The position numbers and the translations under genes are program-made. Shown in pieces: positions 1 to 7,732 of a stretch of DNA of 21,138 nucleotides. Under the pieces are notes generated by a model. The model searched no databases. It saw only the letters and a program-made list of their open reading frames with translations, and was not told the DNA's origin. Position 1 is the stretch's first letter. Each line of letters starts with the position of its first letter. The stretch lies in assembly GCA_013289785.1 (NCBI GenBank), contig JABCZE010000002.1, positions 1-21,138 of the forward strand. The letters are read 5' to 3'. Source of the stretch: Vulcanimicrobiota bacterium. GTDB lineage: Bacteria > Vulcanimicrobiota > Vulcanimicrobiia > Vulcanimicrobiales > Vulcanimicrobiaceae.

Positions 1-2
1 CA

Positions 3-2045
3 GTCTCATTCCTCATCTGGACGACGACGCCGTGGACGCTTCCGGCAAACGTGGCCATCGCTTTGCGCGCCGACGCGACCTACGGGCTCTATCGCGTGGA
101 CGGCGAGATGCTGATCGTCGCCGAGGCGCTCGCGCAACGCGCGCTGGGCGAGCGATTCGCGGACGCGACCTTGCTCGGTCGTGCGCTCGGCGAAAAGCTC
201 GACGGGGTCGCGGTTCGCCATCCGTTCATGGACCGCGATTCGACGGTCGTGCTCGCCCCGTATGTGGACTTGGAGACCGGGACGGGAGCCGTTCATACCG
301 CGCCCGGCCACGGCGCCGACGATTTCGATACCGGGATGAAGTACGGTCTGCCGATTCTCAATCCGGTCGATGCGGCCGGCCGTTTTACCGCCGAAGCCGG
401 GCCGTACGCGGGCATGAATATCTTCGCGGCCAACGCGCGCATCGTCGACGACTTGCGCGCGAGCGGCGCGCTCTGGAGCGCGGCGGAGTACGAGCATTCC
501 TATCCGCATTGCTGGCGCTGCCACAATCCCGTGATCTTTCGCGCGACGGCGCAGTGGTTTCTCGCGATGGATCAAAACTTGCTTCGCCAACGCGCGCTCG
601 ACGCGACCGACGGCGTCGAATACGCGCCGGAATGGGGGCGCGCGCGCCAGCGGCAGATGATCGAAACGCACCCCGAGTGGTGCCTTTCGCGGCAGCGAAC
701 GTGGGGAACGCCGATTCCGTCCCTAGCATGCCGGCAGTGCGGCGAAGCGATCCTCGACCCGCGCGTTGCGCGTCTTGCCGCCAAACGCTTTGCCGAAGCC
801 GGTGCCGGTTCGTGGTGGAGCGATCCAGTTCAAACGTATCTTCCCGAGGGGTTCGTCTGCCCGAAGTGCGGCAGCAGCGACCTCGAAAAAGAGAGGAACA
901 TCGTCGACATTTGGTTTGAGTCGGGCGTGACTCACCTCGCCGTGCTGGGGCGCGACGGGATGCCCTGGCCCAGCGACCTCGTGCTCGAAGGCGGCGATCA
1001 GTTTCGCGGCTGGTTTCGCAGCTCGCTCATTACCGCCGTCGCGATCAAGGGACGCGCGCCGTACCGGCGCGTGCTGAAGAACGGCTGGGTGAACGACGAG
1101 CAGGGCCGGCCGATGTCGAAGTCGCGGGGAACCGGCATCGATGCAAGCGATGCAATGACCCGCTGGGGCGCCGATGTTTTGCGGTTGTGGGCCGCCTCGG
1201 TCGAACCCATCGACGACGTTCGCTTCGGGCCCAACGTCGTCGACCAGGTCGGCCGCGTCTACCGAAACCTGCGGAATCGCATGCGCTTCATGCTCTCCAA
1301 CTTGGAGGACCTTTCGGCGGCCGGCGTCGTCGCGCGCGAGGCGATGGAGCCGCTCGACCGCCTTGCCTGCACCGTTACCGACGCGTTCGTCGCCGGAGTC
1401 AAAGAAGCGTACGACGCGTGTGAGATTCACGACGCTTATCTGCGAATCGTCGAGTTCGAAAGCTCGATGTCGAGCCTCTTTTTCGATGCGCTCAAGGATC
1501 CGCTCTATTCGCGCGCGGCCGGCGATCCGCGTCGCCGCAGCGCGCAGTCGGCGTTGCTCTACATCGCGACGCGCTTCTTTACGACCGTCGCGCCGGTGCT
1601 TTCGTTTACCGCCGAGGAGGCGTGGCAGCATCTTCCCGCGTGGCGCCGTGCGCAGACCGAAAGCGTCTTCGACAGTTCCTTCGAGGTCAACCGCTCGCGA
1701 GCGGTGGCCGAAAGCGACCTCGCGCTGTGGCGTCAGTTGCGCGCATTGCGCGCCCGCGTGGCGGCATCGGCGCAACCGCGCGACTTCGAAGCGCAGGTGC
1801 GCCTTACCGTGCCGCCTCCGGCCTACAAACGGCTGCTCGCGCTCGGCGACAACTTGCGCGAGGCGCTGGTCGTCTCACAGCTGACGCTGAGCTCCGGCGA
1901 TGCGGAAACCTTCGAGCTGCTGCCGGCCGACGGCGAAAAATGCGTCCGGTGCTGGAAATTCCGCGAGCTCGGCACCGACCCCGCCCATCCGGAGATCTGC
2001 GCCGACTGCGCGCGCGTCGTACGTTCTATCCCTCTGTTACCCTGA
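3..2045 (+). CDS. ileS: Isoleucyl-tRNA synthetase, C-terminal part (5' end outside window)
   Basis: Class I aminoacyl-tRNA synthetase that charges tRNA-Ile and edits Val-tRNA in the cytoplasm. The frame is open from base 3 and enters inside the CP1 editing domain at TTTPWTLPAN, so the GTG at 51 is only an internal valine. The HIGH motif and N-terminus lie upstream. Visible parts are YPHCWRCHNPVIFRATAQWF, the SWWSDP segment, paired cysteines CRQC and CPKC, the KMSKS loop as PMSKS near base 1113, the anticodon-binding domain, and a C-terminal zinc finger (CVRC ... CADC) of bacterial-type IleRS. About 680 of an expected 900-950 residues are present. The TGA at 2043-2045 lies inside the oppositely oriented tgt gene. 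Confidence 0.97.
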   Translation, partial: VSFLIWTTTPWTLPANVAIALRADATYGLYRVDGEMLIVAEALAQRALGERFADATLLGRALGEKLDGVAVRHPFMDRDSTVVLAPYVDLETGTGAVHTAPGHGADDFDTGMKYGLPILNPVDAAGRFTAEAGPYAGMNIFAANARIVDDLRASGALWSAAEYEHSYPHCWRCHNPVIFRATAQWFLAMDQNLLRQRALDATDGVEYAPEWGRARQRQMIETHPEWCLSRQRTWGTPIPSLACRQCGEAILDPRVARLAAKRFAEAGAGSWWSDPVQTYLPEGFVCPKCGSSDLEKERNIVDIWFESGVTHLAVLGRDGMPWPSDLVLEGGDQFRGWFRSSLITAVAIKGRAPYRRVLKNGWVNDEQGRPMSKSRGTGIDASDAMTRWGADVLRLWAASVEPIDDVRFGPNVVDQVGRVYRNLRNRMRFMLSNLEDLSAAGVVAREAMEPLDRLACTVTDAFVAGVKEAYDACEIHDAYLRIVEFESSMSSLFFDALKDPLYSRAAGDPRRRSAQSALLYIATRFFTTVAPVLSFTAEEAWQHLPAWRRAQTESVFDSSFEVNRSRAVAESDLALWRQLRALRARVAASAQPRDFEAQVRLTVPPPAYKRLLALGDNLREALVVSQLTLSSGDAETFELLPADGEKCVRCWKFRELGTDPAHPEICADCARVVRSIPLLP

Positions 2046-3119
2046 GCGGAACCTCGTCCACTCGCGCGCCTCGATCGCCGCGCGCGCGTCGCGCATCAAA
2101 TCGTTGACGAGATAGACGTTGTGATACGATAGCAGCCGCGGGCCGAGCATCTCTTTATTGCGGAAGAGATGCGCGAGATAAGCGCGCGAAAACGTCGTGC
2201 ACGTCGCGCAGTCGCAGCGCGCGTCGAGCGGCGCGAAATCGCGCGTGAAGCCGGCGTTGAACAGGTTGAGGTCGCCGTCGCGCGTCATCGCGCGACCGTT
2301 GCGCCCGCAACGTGTCGGATAGACGCAGTCGAAGAGATCCAGGCCGGCGTCGATCGCTTCCAAAAGGTCGGGAATCGTACCCACGCCCATGAGATAGCGC
2401 GGTTTTTCCTCCGGGAGCATCGCCGCCGTTGCGCGCGCCGCTGCGTACATCGCCTCGCGCGCTTCGCCGACCGAGAGCCCGCCGACCGCGTAGCCGGGAA
2501 AATCGAGCTCGACGATTTCGCGAGCGCTGCGCGCGCGTAGCTCGAGATCGAGGCCGCCCTGCACGATGCCAAAGAGCAGCGTCGACGCCGACGCCCGTGC
2601 GTAGGCCGAGCGCCGCGCCCAAGCCGTCGTCAGTCGCACCGACTCTTCGAGCCGCTCTCGCTCCGACGGCAGTTTCACGCAGACGTCGAGCACCATCGCC
2701 ACGTCGCTGCCGATCGCTTCCTGAAATGCGACGACGTTCTCCGGCGTGAAGCGGTGGACGCTGCCGTCAAAGTGTGAGCGAAACGTGACGCCGTCGTCGT
2801 CAACCTCACGCCGGCTCTCTAAGCTGAAGACTTGAAACCCGCCCGAATCGGTAAGAATTGGTCCGTCCCAGGCCATGAAGCGATGCAACCCGCCCGCGGC
2901 TTCGATGATTTCGCGGCCGGGGCGCAACCACAGGTGATAGGTATTCCCAAGCACGATCTGCGCGTGCGCGCTGCGCAACTCTGCGGGTGTCAATCCCTTC
3001 ACGCTTGCCGCCGTGCCGACCGGCATGAAGCACGGCGTCTCAACGACGCCGTGCGCCAGTTGCAATTTCCCTCGGCGCGCGTTGCCGTCCCGAGCGAGTA
3101 GCGTAAACCTCCCGGACAT
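2037..3119 (-). CDS. tgt: Queuine/preQ1 tRNA-guanine transglycosylase
   Basis: Exchanges guanine-34 for preQ1 in GUN-anticodon tRNAs, a step of queuosine synthesis. The protein is 360 residues, normal for bacterial Tgt. It shows LTDSGGFQVF with catalytic Asp91, GIVQGG, nucleophile Asp264 in DLFDCVYPTR, and zinc ligands C302, C304, C307 and H333 (CDCATC ... YHN). I chose the ATG at 3119 because it overlaps the rluD stop by one base (TGATG), which suggests coupling, and because the conserved protein begins here. The frame runs upstream to 3236, but that part lies inside rluD. It is last in ccdA-lspA-rluD-tgt. Its TAA (2039-2037) sits inside the 3' end of convergent ileS, a 9-bp antisense overlap. 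Confidence 0.96.
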   Translation of the reverse strand: MSGRFTLLARDGNARRGKLQLAHGVVETPCFMPVGTAASVKGLTPAELRSAHAQIVLGNTYHLWLRPGREIIEAAGGLHRFMAWDGPILTDSGGFQVFSLESRREVDDDGVTFRSHFDGSVHRFTPENVVAFQEAIGSDVAMVLDVCVKLPSERERLEESVRLTTAWARRSAYARASASTLLFGIVQGGLDLELRARSAREIVELDFPGYAVGGLSVGEAREAMYAAARATAAMLPEEKPRYLMGVGTIPDLLEAIDAGLDLFDCVYPTRCGRNGRAMTRDGDLNLFNAGFTRDFAPLDARCDCATCTTFSRAYLAHLFRNKEMLGPRLLSYHNVYLVNDLMRDARAAIEAREWTRFRSG

Positions 3120-4027
3120 CAGTCGCCCAAGGAAGCGGAGGCTACGACGGCGCGCGCCTGGAGATACTCCGCCGGGGGCTGTGCCTCGAACGTCATCGTT
3201 TCGCCGGTGCTTGGGTGGCAAAATTTTAGTCGCCACGCATGCAGCGCTTGCCCTCGAAGCTCGAAGCGCGATTCGACCTTACCATAGAGCGGGTCGTTGA
3301 GAACGGGATGACCGATCGCGGCCAAATGCACGCGAATTTGATGCGTTCGACCGGTTTCCAAGCGAAAGACCAGCTCTGCGTGTTGCGCGAAGGCTTCGCG
3401 CAACTCGTAATGTGTCACCGCCGGTTTGCCCTCGTCGACGATCCCGAACTTCAAACGATTGCGCGGATCGCGTCCGATCGGCCCTTCGATCGTGCCCAAC
3501 GGATGCTGCGGAACGCCACGGACCAATCCGAGATACTCGCGTTCGACGCGCCGCCCTTTCATCGCGAGGCCGAGGGCTCGCAGGCTCTCTTCGCGCTTCG
3601 CAACGACGAGTAACCCCGAAGTATCGCGGTCCAGCCGATGGACGAGCCCCGGCCGCAGCAAGTCGCCCGGAAGCGCCGCATGCACGTGCGCCAGCAGCGC
3701 ATTGACGAGCGTGCCGCTAACGATCGTGTGCGCCGGGTGCGTGACCATTCCGGCGGGCTTGTTGACGACGAGCAGATCGTCGTCTTCGTACACGACGTCG
3801 AGCGGAATCGGCTCCGGCCCCGCCACCAGCACCGGCGGCTGCGTAATCTCGAACTCGAGCACGTCGCCGGCTTCGAGCGAGTGGCTCGGTTTTACCGGGC
3901 TGCCGTTGACCAGGACCTCGCCGCGCCGCGCGCTTTGGGTTATGAGCGAGCGCGAGGCCCCGCAAAGAAAAGCGACAAGGACGTCGGCGCGTTTCCCGGC
4001 TTGTTCAGCGGTGACGACGTGTAACAA
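3119..4027 (-). CDS. rluD: RluD-family 23S rRNA pseudouridine synthase
   Basis: Isomerises uridines to pseudouridine in large-subunit rRNA. An N-terminal S4 RNA-binding domain (RADVLVAF ... GEVLVNGSPVKPSHSLEAGD) precedes the RluA/RluD catalytic domain, with HRLDRDTSG and catalytic Asp133 from the chosen start, followed by GRTHQIRVHLAAIGHPVLND. The TTG at 4027 gives the usual family N-terminus and overlaps lspA by 23 bp. An ATG at 4078 is possible but adds 17 low-complexity residues inside lspA. No clear ribosome-binding site helps the choice. The substrate could be the RluD helix-69 site or a related RluB/RluC-type position; the sequence alone does not decide. Confidence 0.92.
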   Translation of the reverse strand: MLHVVTAEQAGKRADVLVAFLCGASRSLITQSARRGEVLVNGSPVKPSHSLEAGDVLEFEITQPPVLVAGPEPIPLDVVYEDDDLLVVNKPAGMVTHPAHTIVSGTLVNALLAHVHAALPGDLLRPGLVHRLDRDTSGLLVVAKREESLRALGLAMKGRRVEREYLGLVRGVPQHPLGTIEGPIGRDPRNRLKFGIVDEGKPAVTHYELREAFAQHAELVFRLETGRTHQIRVHLAAIGHPVLNDPLYGKVESRFELRGQALHAWRLKFCHPSTGETMTFEAQPPAEYLQARAVVASASLGD

Positions 4028-4502
4028 GGCTCGAGAGGAGCAGAAGACCCACGCCGGCGGTGATGCACGAGTCGGCAACGTTGAAGATGTTCGGCCAGAT
4101 CCGGTAAAAGTCGATAAAGTCGACGACGTAGCCGTAATGGAGGCGATCGACGACGTTGCCGATCGCCCCGCCGACGATCATGCCGAACGCAATCCGGACG
4201 GTCTGCGAATGTGCGGCGGCCTCCCGGAAGCTGAACCAAAAGAGCACCAGCACGACGATCGCCATCCCGATCAGCGCCACTGCGCTGCTGCCGAAGAGGC
4301 CGAACGCGCCGTGAATGTTTCGCTCGAACGTCCAGTTCAGCAAGTTGGGGATGATGACGCGACAGGAGCGTTGGAGCTCCTGGATAGGCGGACATACCCG
4401 AACGATCCAGGCCTTGCTGTACTGGTCGGCGGCGAGCACGGCGATCGCGGCGGCCGCGATGACGAGCGTTTGCTTTAGGCTAAAGATTCGGTTGCGGTAC
4501 AA
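4005..4502 (-). CDS. lspA: Prolipoprotein signal peptidase (signal peptidase II)
   Basis: Inner-membrane aspartyl protease that removes signal peptides from Lgt-acylated prolipoproteins. It shows four hydrophobic segments and the two catalytic motifs GNVVDR (Asp119 from the chosen start) and FNVADS (Asp144). The protein is about 165 residues, as expected. I chose the TTG at 4502, which overlaps ccdA by 23 bp and leaves the short cytoplasmic N-terminus YRNRIFSLKQ before membrane helix 1. ATG starts at 4586 and 4538 would add serine-rich residues read inside ccdA. It lies between ccdA and rluD. Its partner lgt is just across the divergent junction, and two lipobox proteins in this window are likely substrates. 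Confidence 0.93.
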   Translation of the reverse strand: MYRNRIFSLKQTLVIAAAAIAVLAADQYSKAWIVRVCPPIQELQRSCRVIIPNLLNWTFERNIHGAFGLFGSSAVALIGMAIVVLVLFWFSFREAAAHSQTVRIAFGMIVGGAIGNVVDRLHYGYVVDFIDFYRIWPNIFNVADSCITAGVGLLLLSSLVTRRHR

Positions 4503-5211
4503 ATTGATAGAACCATCCTGCGACGTTGAGGAACGCATTGTTGACGAGAACCAACCCGACGATGACGAGAAATGCGCCCGACGCAAACTCGATCGCGGGT
4601 AACCAAGACTTGATGCGGGCCAGCAACGGGAGGATCACGCCGATCGCCATCGCGGTTGCCAAAAACGGCAGCGCCAATCCCAGGCAGTAAAACGAAAGCA
4701 AGATCGCGGCTTGGCCGCTGTGCTGTTGCGATGCAATGGCCAAAATGCCGGCGAGAATCGGGCCGATGCAGGGCGACCATCCGGCGGCAAACGCGATGCC
4801 GACCAAGCCGGAGGTCCACAGCGTGCGCCGGTCGTGTTGGAGATGCAGCCGCGCGTCCATCATCAGCAGGGGGATGCGCAACATGCCCATCATGTGCAAG
4901 CCCAGGACGACGACGAGCACGCCCCCGATCTGCGCGATCAGCACGCGATTTGCATCCAGTGCGCCGCCGATCGCGCTGGCGCTCAGGCCCAATCCGACGA
5001 AGATCAGGCTGAATCCGACGACAAAAGCGAAGGCGTGCGCCATCGTTTGTACCCGGGCGCGAGCGGTCGCCTCGCTCTTGAGGTCTTCGAGACTCTCTCC
5101 CGTGAGCAGCGAGAGGTAGGCCGGTACCATTGGAAGGACGCACGGCGAAACGAAGGAAACGAGGCCCGCAAGGAAGGCGATGCCGGCGGTGATATGTGTC
5201 GTCGCGGTCAT
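4480..5211 (-). CDS. ccdA: CcdA-type cytochrome c biogenesis / thiol transport membrane protein
   Basis: Multi-pass membrane protein of the DsbD/CcdA family that passes reducing equivalents from cytoplasmic thioredoxin to extracytoplasmic thiol proteins. It is 243 residues with about six membrane segments. The two redox cysteines sit in the hallmark motifs SPCVLP (Cys24) and WSPCIGP (Cys147). The ATG at 5211 heads the leftward operon ccdA-lspA-rluD-tgt. The gene diverges from lgt across 19 bp, so its promoter probably extends into lgt. No haem-lyase or ResA-like gene is visible here, so its partner (cytochrome c maturation or another thiol pathway) is unknown. Confidence 0.93.
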   Translation of the reverse strand: MTATTHITAGIAFLAGLVSFVSPCVLPMVPAYLSLLTGESLEDLKSEATARARVQTMAHAFAFVVGFSLIFVGLGLSASAIGGALDANRVLIAQIGGVLVVVLGLHMMGMLRIPLLMMDARLHLQHDRRTLWTSGLVGIAFAAGWSPCIGPILAGILAIASQQHSGQAAILLSFYCLGLALPFLATAMAIGVILPLLARIKSWLPAIEFASGAFLVIVGLVLVNNAFLNVAGWFYQFVPQPNL

Positions 5212-5230
5212 CAGTCAAAGATTGTTATAA
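5212..5230. promoter_or_regulatory. 19-bp divergent junction between ccdA and lgt
   Basis: Only 19 bp separate the two divergent ATG codons. The stretch is AT-rich against its surroundings and contains TTATAA. On the minus strand TATAAC could be a -10 element about 14 bases before ccdA, which would leave a very short leader. I see no convincing -35 hexamer or Shine-Dalgarno on either side, so promoter elements probably lie inside the opposing coding sequences. Confidence 0.4.
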
Positions 5231-6079
5231 ATGCAGCACTGGTTCACCTATCCGACAAACATCGACCCGGTCGCGATTCATCTCGGTCCGCGATTCGGCA
5301 TCCACTGGTACGGCATCGCCTATTTGGTGGCGTTCGTCTGCGTCTATCTGTGGATGAGCCGGCCGGCCGGGCTGCGCCGCCTGGGCCTCACCAAGCAGCA
5401 GGTTCAGGATTTTCTCTTCTATTCGCTGATCGGTGTGCTCGTCGGCGGGCGCACCTTCTTCGTCATCAACGACATCATCAGCAAGCACGACGCCTCGTTT
5501 TACCTCTCCAACCCGATCAACTTTATCGCGGTCTGGAACGGCGGGATGGCCTTCCACGGCGGCTTGATCGGCGTGCTGGTCGCTATTTGGATTTTCATCC
5601 GCCAGCACCCAGGGCTCAAGTACGTCGTCGTGGGCGACGAAGTCGTGATGATGCTGCCCATCGGCATCACGCTGGTGCGAATCGTGAACTTCATCAACGA
5701 CGAGCTGTGGGGAGACATCTGCCGTCCCGACCATCCCTGGTGCTTAGTCTTTCCCTCGGCTCCGGGCGCTCCGGCATATCGGCACCCTTCGCAGATTTAC
5801 GAGGCGATTCTCGACATCCTGACGCTCCCGATCCTCTTGATCGTCTACCGGCTCAAACCCAAGGACGGCGTCGTGGCGTGGACCTGGTTCACGTGCTACG
5901 GCATCACGCGCACGATCGCGGAGATGTGGCGTCAGACCGATTTTAGCTGGATGGGCTTGACCGGCGGCCAGCTCTACGCCCTGCCGATGATCGTGGTCGG
6001 AGTAATCGGAATCGTCTACTGTGCGACCCGGCCGGGGCCCCGGACGGAAGCCCGGCCGGTCAAGCCGGCGCGTGGATGA
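5231..6079 (+). CDS. lgt: Prolipoprotein diacylglyceryl transferase
   Basis: Inner-membrane enzyme that transfers diacylglycerol from phosphatidylglycerol to the lipobox cysteine, the first step of lipoprotein maturation. Family signatures are IHWYGIAYLVAF near the N-terminus, WNGGMAFHGG with His109, the Lgt signature region RIVNFINDELWG (Arg150) and HPSQIYEA. Seven membrane segments fit the 282-residue length. The ATG at 5231 matches the conserved family start (TYPTNIDPVAIHLGP). It is first in the rightward operon, and its TGA overlaps the next gene's start as ATGA at 6076. It works directly before LspA, which is encoded in the divergent operon. Confidence 0.97.
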   Translation: MQHWFTYPTNIDPVAIHLGPRFGIHWYGIAYLVAFVCVYLWMSRPAGLRRLGLTKQQVQDFLFYSLIGVLVGGRTFFVINDIISKHDASFYLSNPINFIAVWNGGMAFHGGLIGVLVAIWIFIRQHPGLKYVVVGDEVVMMLPIGITLVRIVNFINDELWGDICRPDHPWCLVFPSAPGAPAYRHPSQIYEAILDILTLPILLIVYRLKPKDGVVAWTWFTCYGITRTIAEMWRQTDFSWMGLTGGQLYALPMIVVGVIGIVYCATRPGPRTEARPVKPARG

Positions 6080-6753
6080 CGCCGGGCGTCGAAGCACGCT
6101 ATCGCGCGCTGCGCAGCGCAATCGACGAGGAACTGCATAAAGGGGGGCGCGACCCGGCCGGCGTCACGCTGGTGGGAGTCGGCAAGCGCCAGCCGCCGGA
6201 GATCGTCGCCCAGGCGATCGAAGCGGGCCTGACCGATCTCGGCGAGAGCTACTTGCAAGAGGCGCGCCGCAAGTTTGCGCTGCTGCCTGCCGTGCGCAAG
6301 CACTTCATCGGTCACGTGCAAACCAACAAGGCGAAAGCCATTGCCGCCGCGTTCGACGTCGTCCAGAGCGTCGATCGCGCCGAAGCCGGCATCGCTTTGG
6401 GAAGGGCGGCGCAAGAACGCGGCTCGGCGCTTCCGGTGCTCCTACAGCTCAACGTCACACCCTCCGATCGCTTCGGCTGTCGTCCCGATCAGGCCGAAAG
6501 GCTTGCCGAAACGCTCCGGGGCCAGCCAGGCTTACGCCTCGAGGGCGTGATGGCGATGGGGCCGCTGGGTGCCGAGCGCGATGCAATCTTGCGCGCATTC
6601 GAGCTTGCTGCCAAGACCTTGGCACGCATAGGTGGAAGTACGCTTTCCATCGGCATGTCGGGAGATTGGCGCGAAGCGCTGCAGGCGGGCTCGACGATGT
6701 TGCGCATCGGAGAGGCGCTCTTTGGCCCGCGCATTGATGGGAGGCACACGTGA
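6076..6753 (+). CDS. yggS: YggS-family PLP-binding protein (PLP homeostasis)
   Basis: Single-domain TIM-barrel protein related to alanine racemase N-termini. It binds pyridoxal phosphate and balances vitamin B6 and amino-acid pools without a firmly established catalytic activity. Evidence is the PLP lysine Lys37 in VGVGKRQP, FIGHVQTNK, MSGDWREALQAGSTMLRIGEALFG near the C-terminus, and a typical 225-residue length. Start and stop are coupled to both neighbours (ATGA with lgt, GTGA with sepF). A yggS-sepF-divIVA order is common near division genes in Gram-positive-type bacteria and cyanobacteria and supports the call. Confidence 0.95.
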   Translation: MTPGVEARYRALRSAIDEELHKGGRDPAGVTLVGVGKRQPPEIVAQAIEAGLTDLGESYLQEARRKFALLPAVRKHFIGHVQTNKAKAIAAAFDVVQSVDRAEAGIALGRAAQERGSALPVLLQLNVTPSDRFGCRPDQAERLAETLRGQPGLRLEGVMAMGPLGAERDAILRAFELAAKTLARIGGSTLSIGMSGDWREALQAGSTMLRIGEALFGPRIDGRHT

Positions 6754-7163
6754 GCGTGTTCAGCAAGATCGGTTCGTTCTTTTCGATTCGAGACGACGAA
6801 GAAGAGTTTTATGAGGAAGAAACGCCCTCGGGGCGCGTCGTACCGCTGTCGACCGCCGGGCGGCGCGGCGGCACGCAGGTGAGCGTGTACTCCCCGCGCA
6901 GCTATCAAGACGTCGTCGAGATCGCCGATTCCCTACGAAACCGGCAGGTCGTCATCATGAATCTGCAAAACGCGGATCGTACGCTCTTGCAGCGCGTCGT
7001 GGATTTTACGTCGGGGGTTGCCTACACGATCGACGGTAAGATCCAAAAACTCGCGGAATCTATTTATCTGGTCGTCCCCGCCGGAATCGTCGTAAACGCC
7101 GCAGGCTTGCGCGATTCGATGATGGCGGACGGCACCTTCGATTTCATGACCAATAGAACGTAG
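6750..7163 (+). CDS. sepF: Cell division protein SepF
   Basis: Cytoplasmic protein that binds FtsZ and the membrane, tethering and aligning the Z-ring where FtsA is absent. It is 137 residues: an N-terminal amphipathic segment (MSVFSKIGSFFSI), an acidic linker (DDEEEFYEEE), and a core domain with SVYSPRSYQDVVEIADSLRNRQ, VVIMNLQNAD and VVDFTSGVAYTIDG. The GTG at 6750 overlaps the yggS stop and is preceded by GGGAGG at a good distance, which decides the start. Its position before divIVA matches the Gram-positive division cluster. Confidence 0.96.
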   Translation: MSVFSKIGSFFSIRDDEEEFYEEETPSGRVVPLSTAGRRGGTQVSVYSPRSYQDVVEIADSLRNRQVVIMNLQNADRTLLQRVVDFTSGVAYTIDGKIQKLAESIYLVVPAGIVVNAAGLRDSMMADGTFDFMTNRT

Positions 7164-7174
7164 GACACGAAGCG

Positions 7175-7732
7175 ATGGAAAAGATTACACCGGTCGACAT
7201 ACAGCATAAGAGTTTCAAGAAGGCTCTTCAAGGCTACGAGCGCGCCGACGTCGACAAGTTTCTCGACGAAATCATCGAGACGCTCGAGGACGAAGCGCAG
7301 CAGCGAGCCGCTTTGGAGGCGGAGATCGCCGACCTCAAGGAACGCGTCAGCCATTTCAAAGCGATCGAAGAGTCGCTGCAAAACACGTTGGTGCTCGCGC
7401 AGCGCACCGCCGACGAGGTCAAGGCGTCGGCGCATAAGGAGGCCGACCTGATCCGCGAGCAGGCGCGCTTGGCCAACGAGCGCGAGATCGCCGGCTACAG
7501 CAATACGATCTCCGACGTCCGGCGCGAACAGCAGCGCGCGGTCGAAGCGACCGAGAAAGCCAAGAGCGAACTGCGCAGCCTGCTGATGACGCATCTGGCG
7601 TTGCTCGAACGGGCAGAAGGCACTGCGAACAACGGCGAGATGGTCCAGGCTGCGGCGGCCCCGGCCGAAAACAGCGCGCCGGTCGAGTCTTCCCCCAAAC
7701 ACGACGACACCAAGCGCATCACCGTCTATTAA
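7175..7732 (+). CDS. divIVA: DivIVA-domain cell division / polarity protein
   Basis: Coiled-coil scaffold that marks negatively curved membrane at poles and septa. The conserved N-terminal domain (ITPVDIQHKSFKKALQGYERADVDKFLDEI, residues about 4-35) is followed by long heptad-rich coiled coil to about residue 150. An alanine/proline tail comes last (AAAAPAENSAPVESSPKHDD). It is 185 residues and starts 11 bp after sepF. The TAA at 7730-7732 overlaps the extended leuB frame. The tail is a likely unstructured linker, an inference from composition. Confidence 0.95.
   Translation: MEKITPVDIQHKSFKKALQGYERADVDKFLDEIIETLEDEAQQRAALEAEIADLKERVSHFKAIEESLQNTLVLAQRTADEVKASAHKEADLIREQARLANEREIAGYSNTISDVRREQQRAVEATEKAKSELRSLLMTHLALLERAEGTANNGEMVQAAAAPAENSAPVESSPKHDDTKRITVY

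Noticed and set aside
723..1775. 350-residue open frame antisense to ileS
   Set aside because: Arg/Ala-rich translation opposite a strongly conserved gene; typical long shadow frame of GC-rich DNA.
3120..3236. N-terminal extension of tgt
   Set aside because: The conserved protein begins at ATG 3119, which is coupled to the rluD stop; the extension lies wholly in rluD.
3426..4478. 350-residue plus-strand open frame across rluD and lspA
   Set aside because: Opposite two recognisable genes and composed of low-complexity residues; no domain pattern.
4711..5946. 411-residue plus-strand frame across ccdA and lgt
   Set aside because: Spans both the divergent junction and two real genes in the wrong frame; no coherent motifs.
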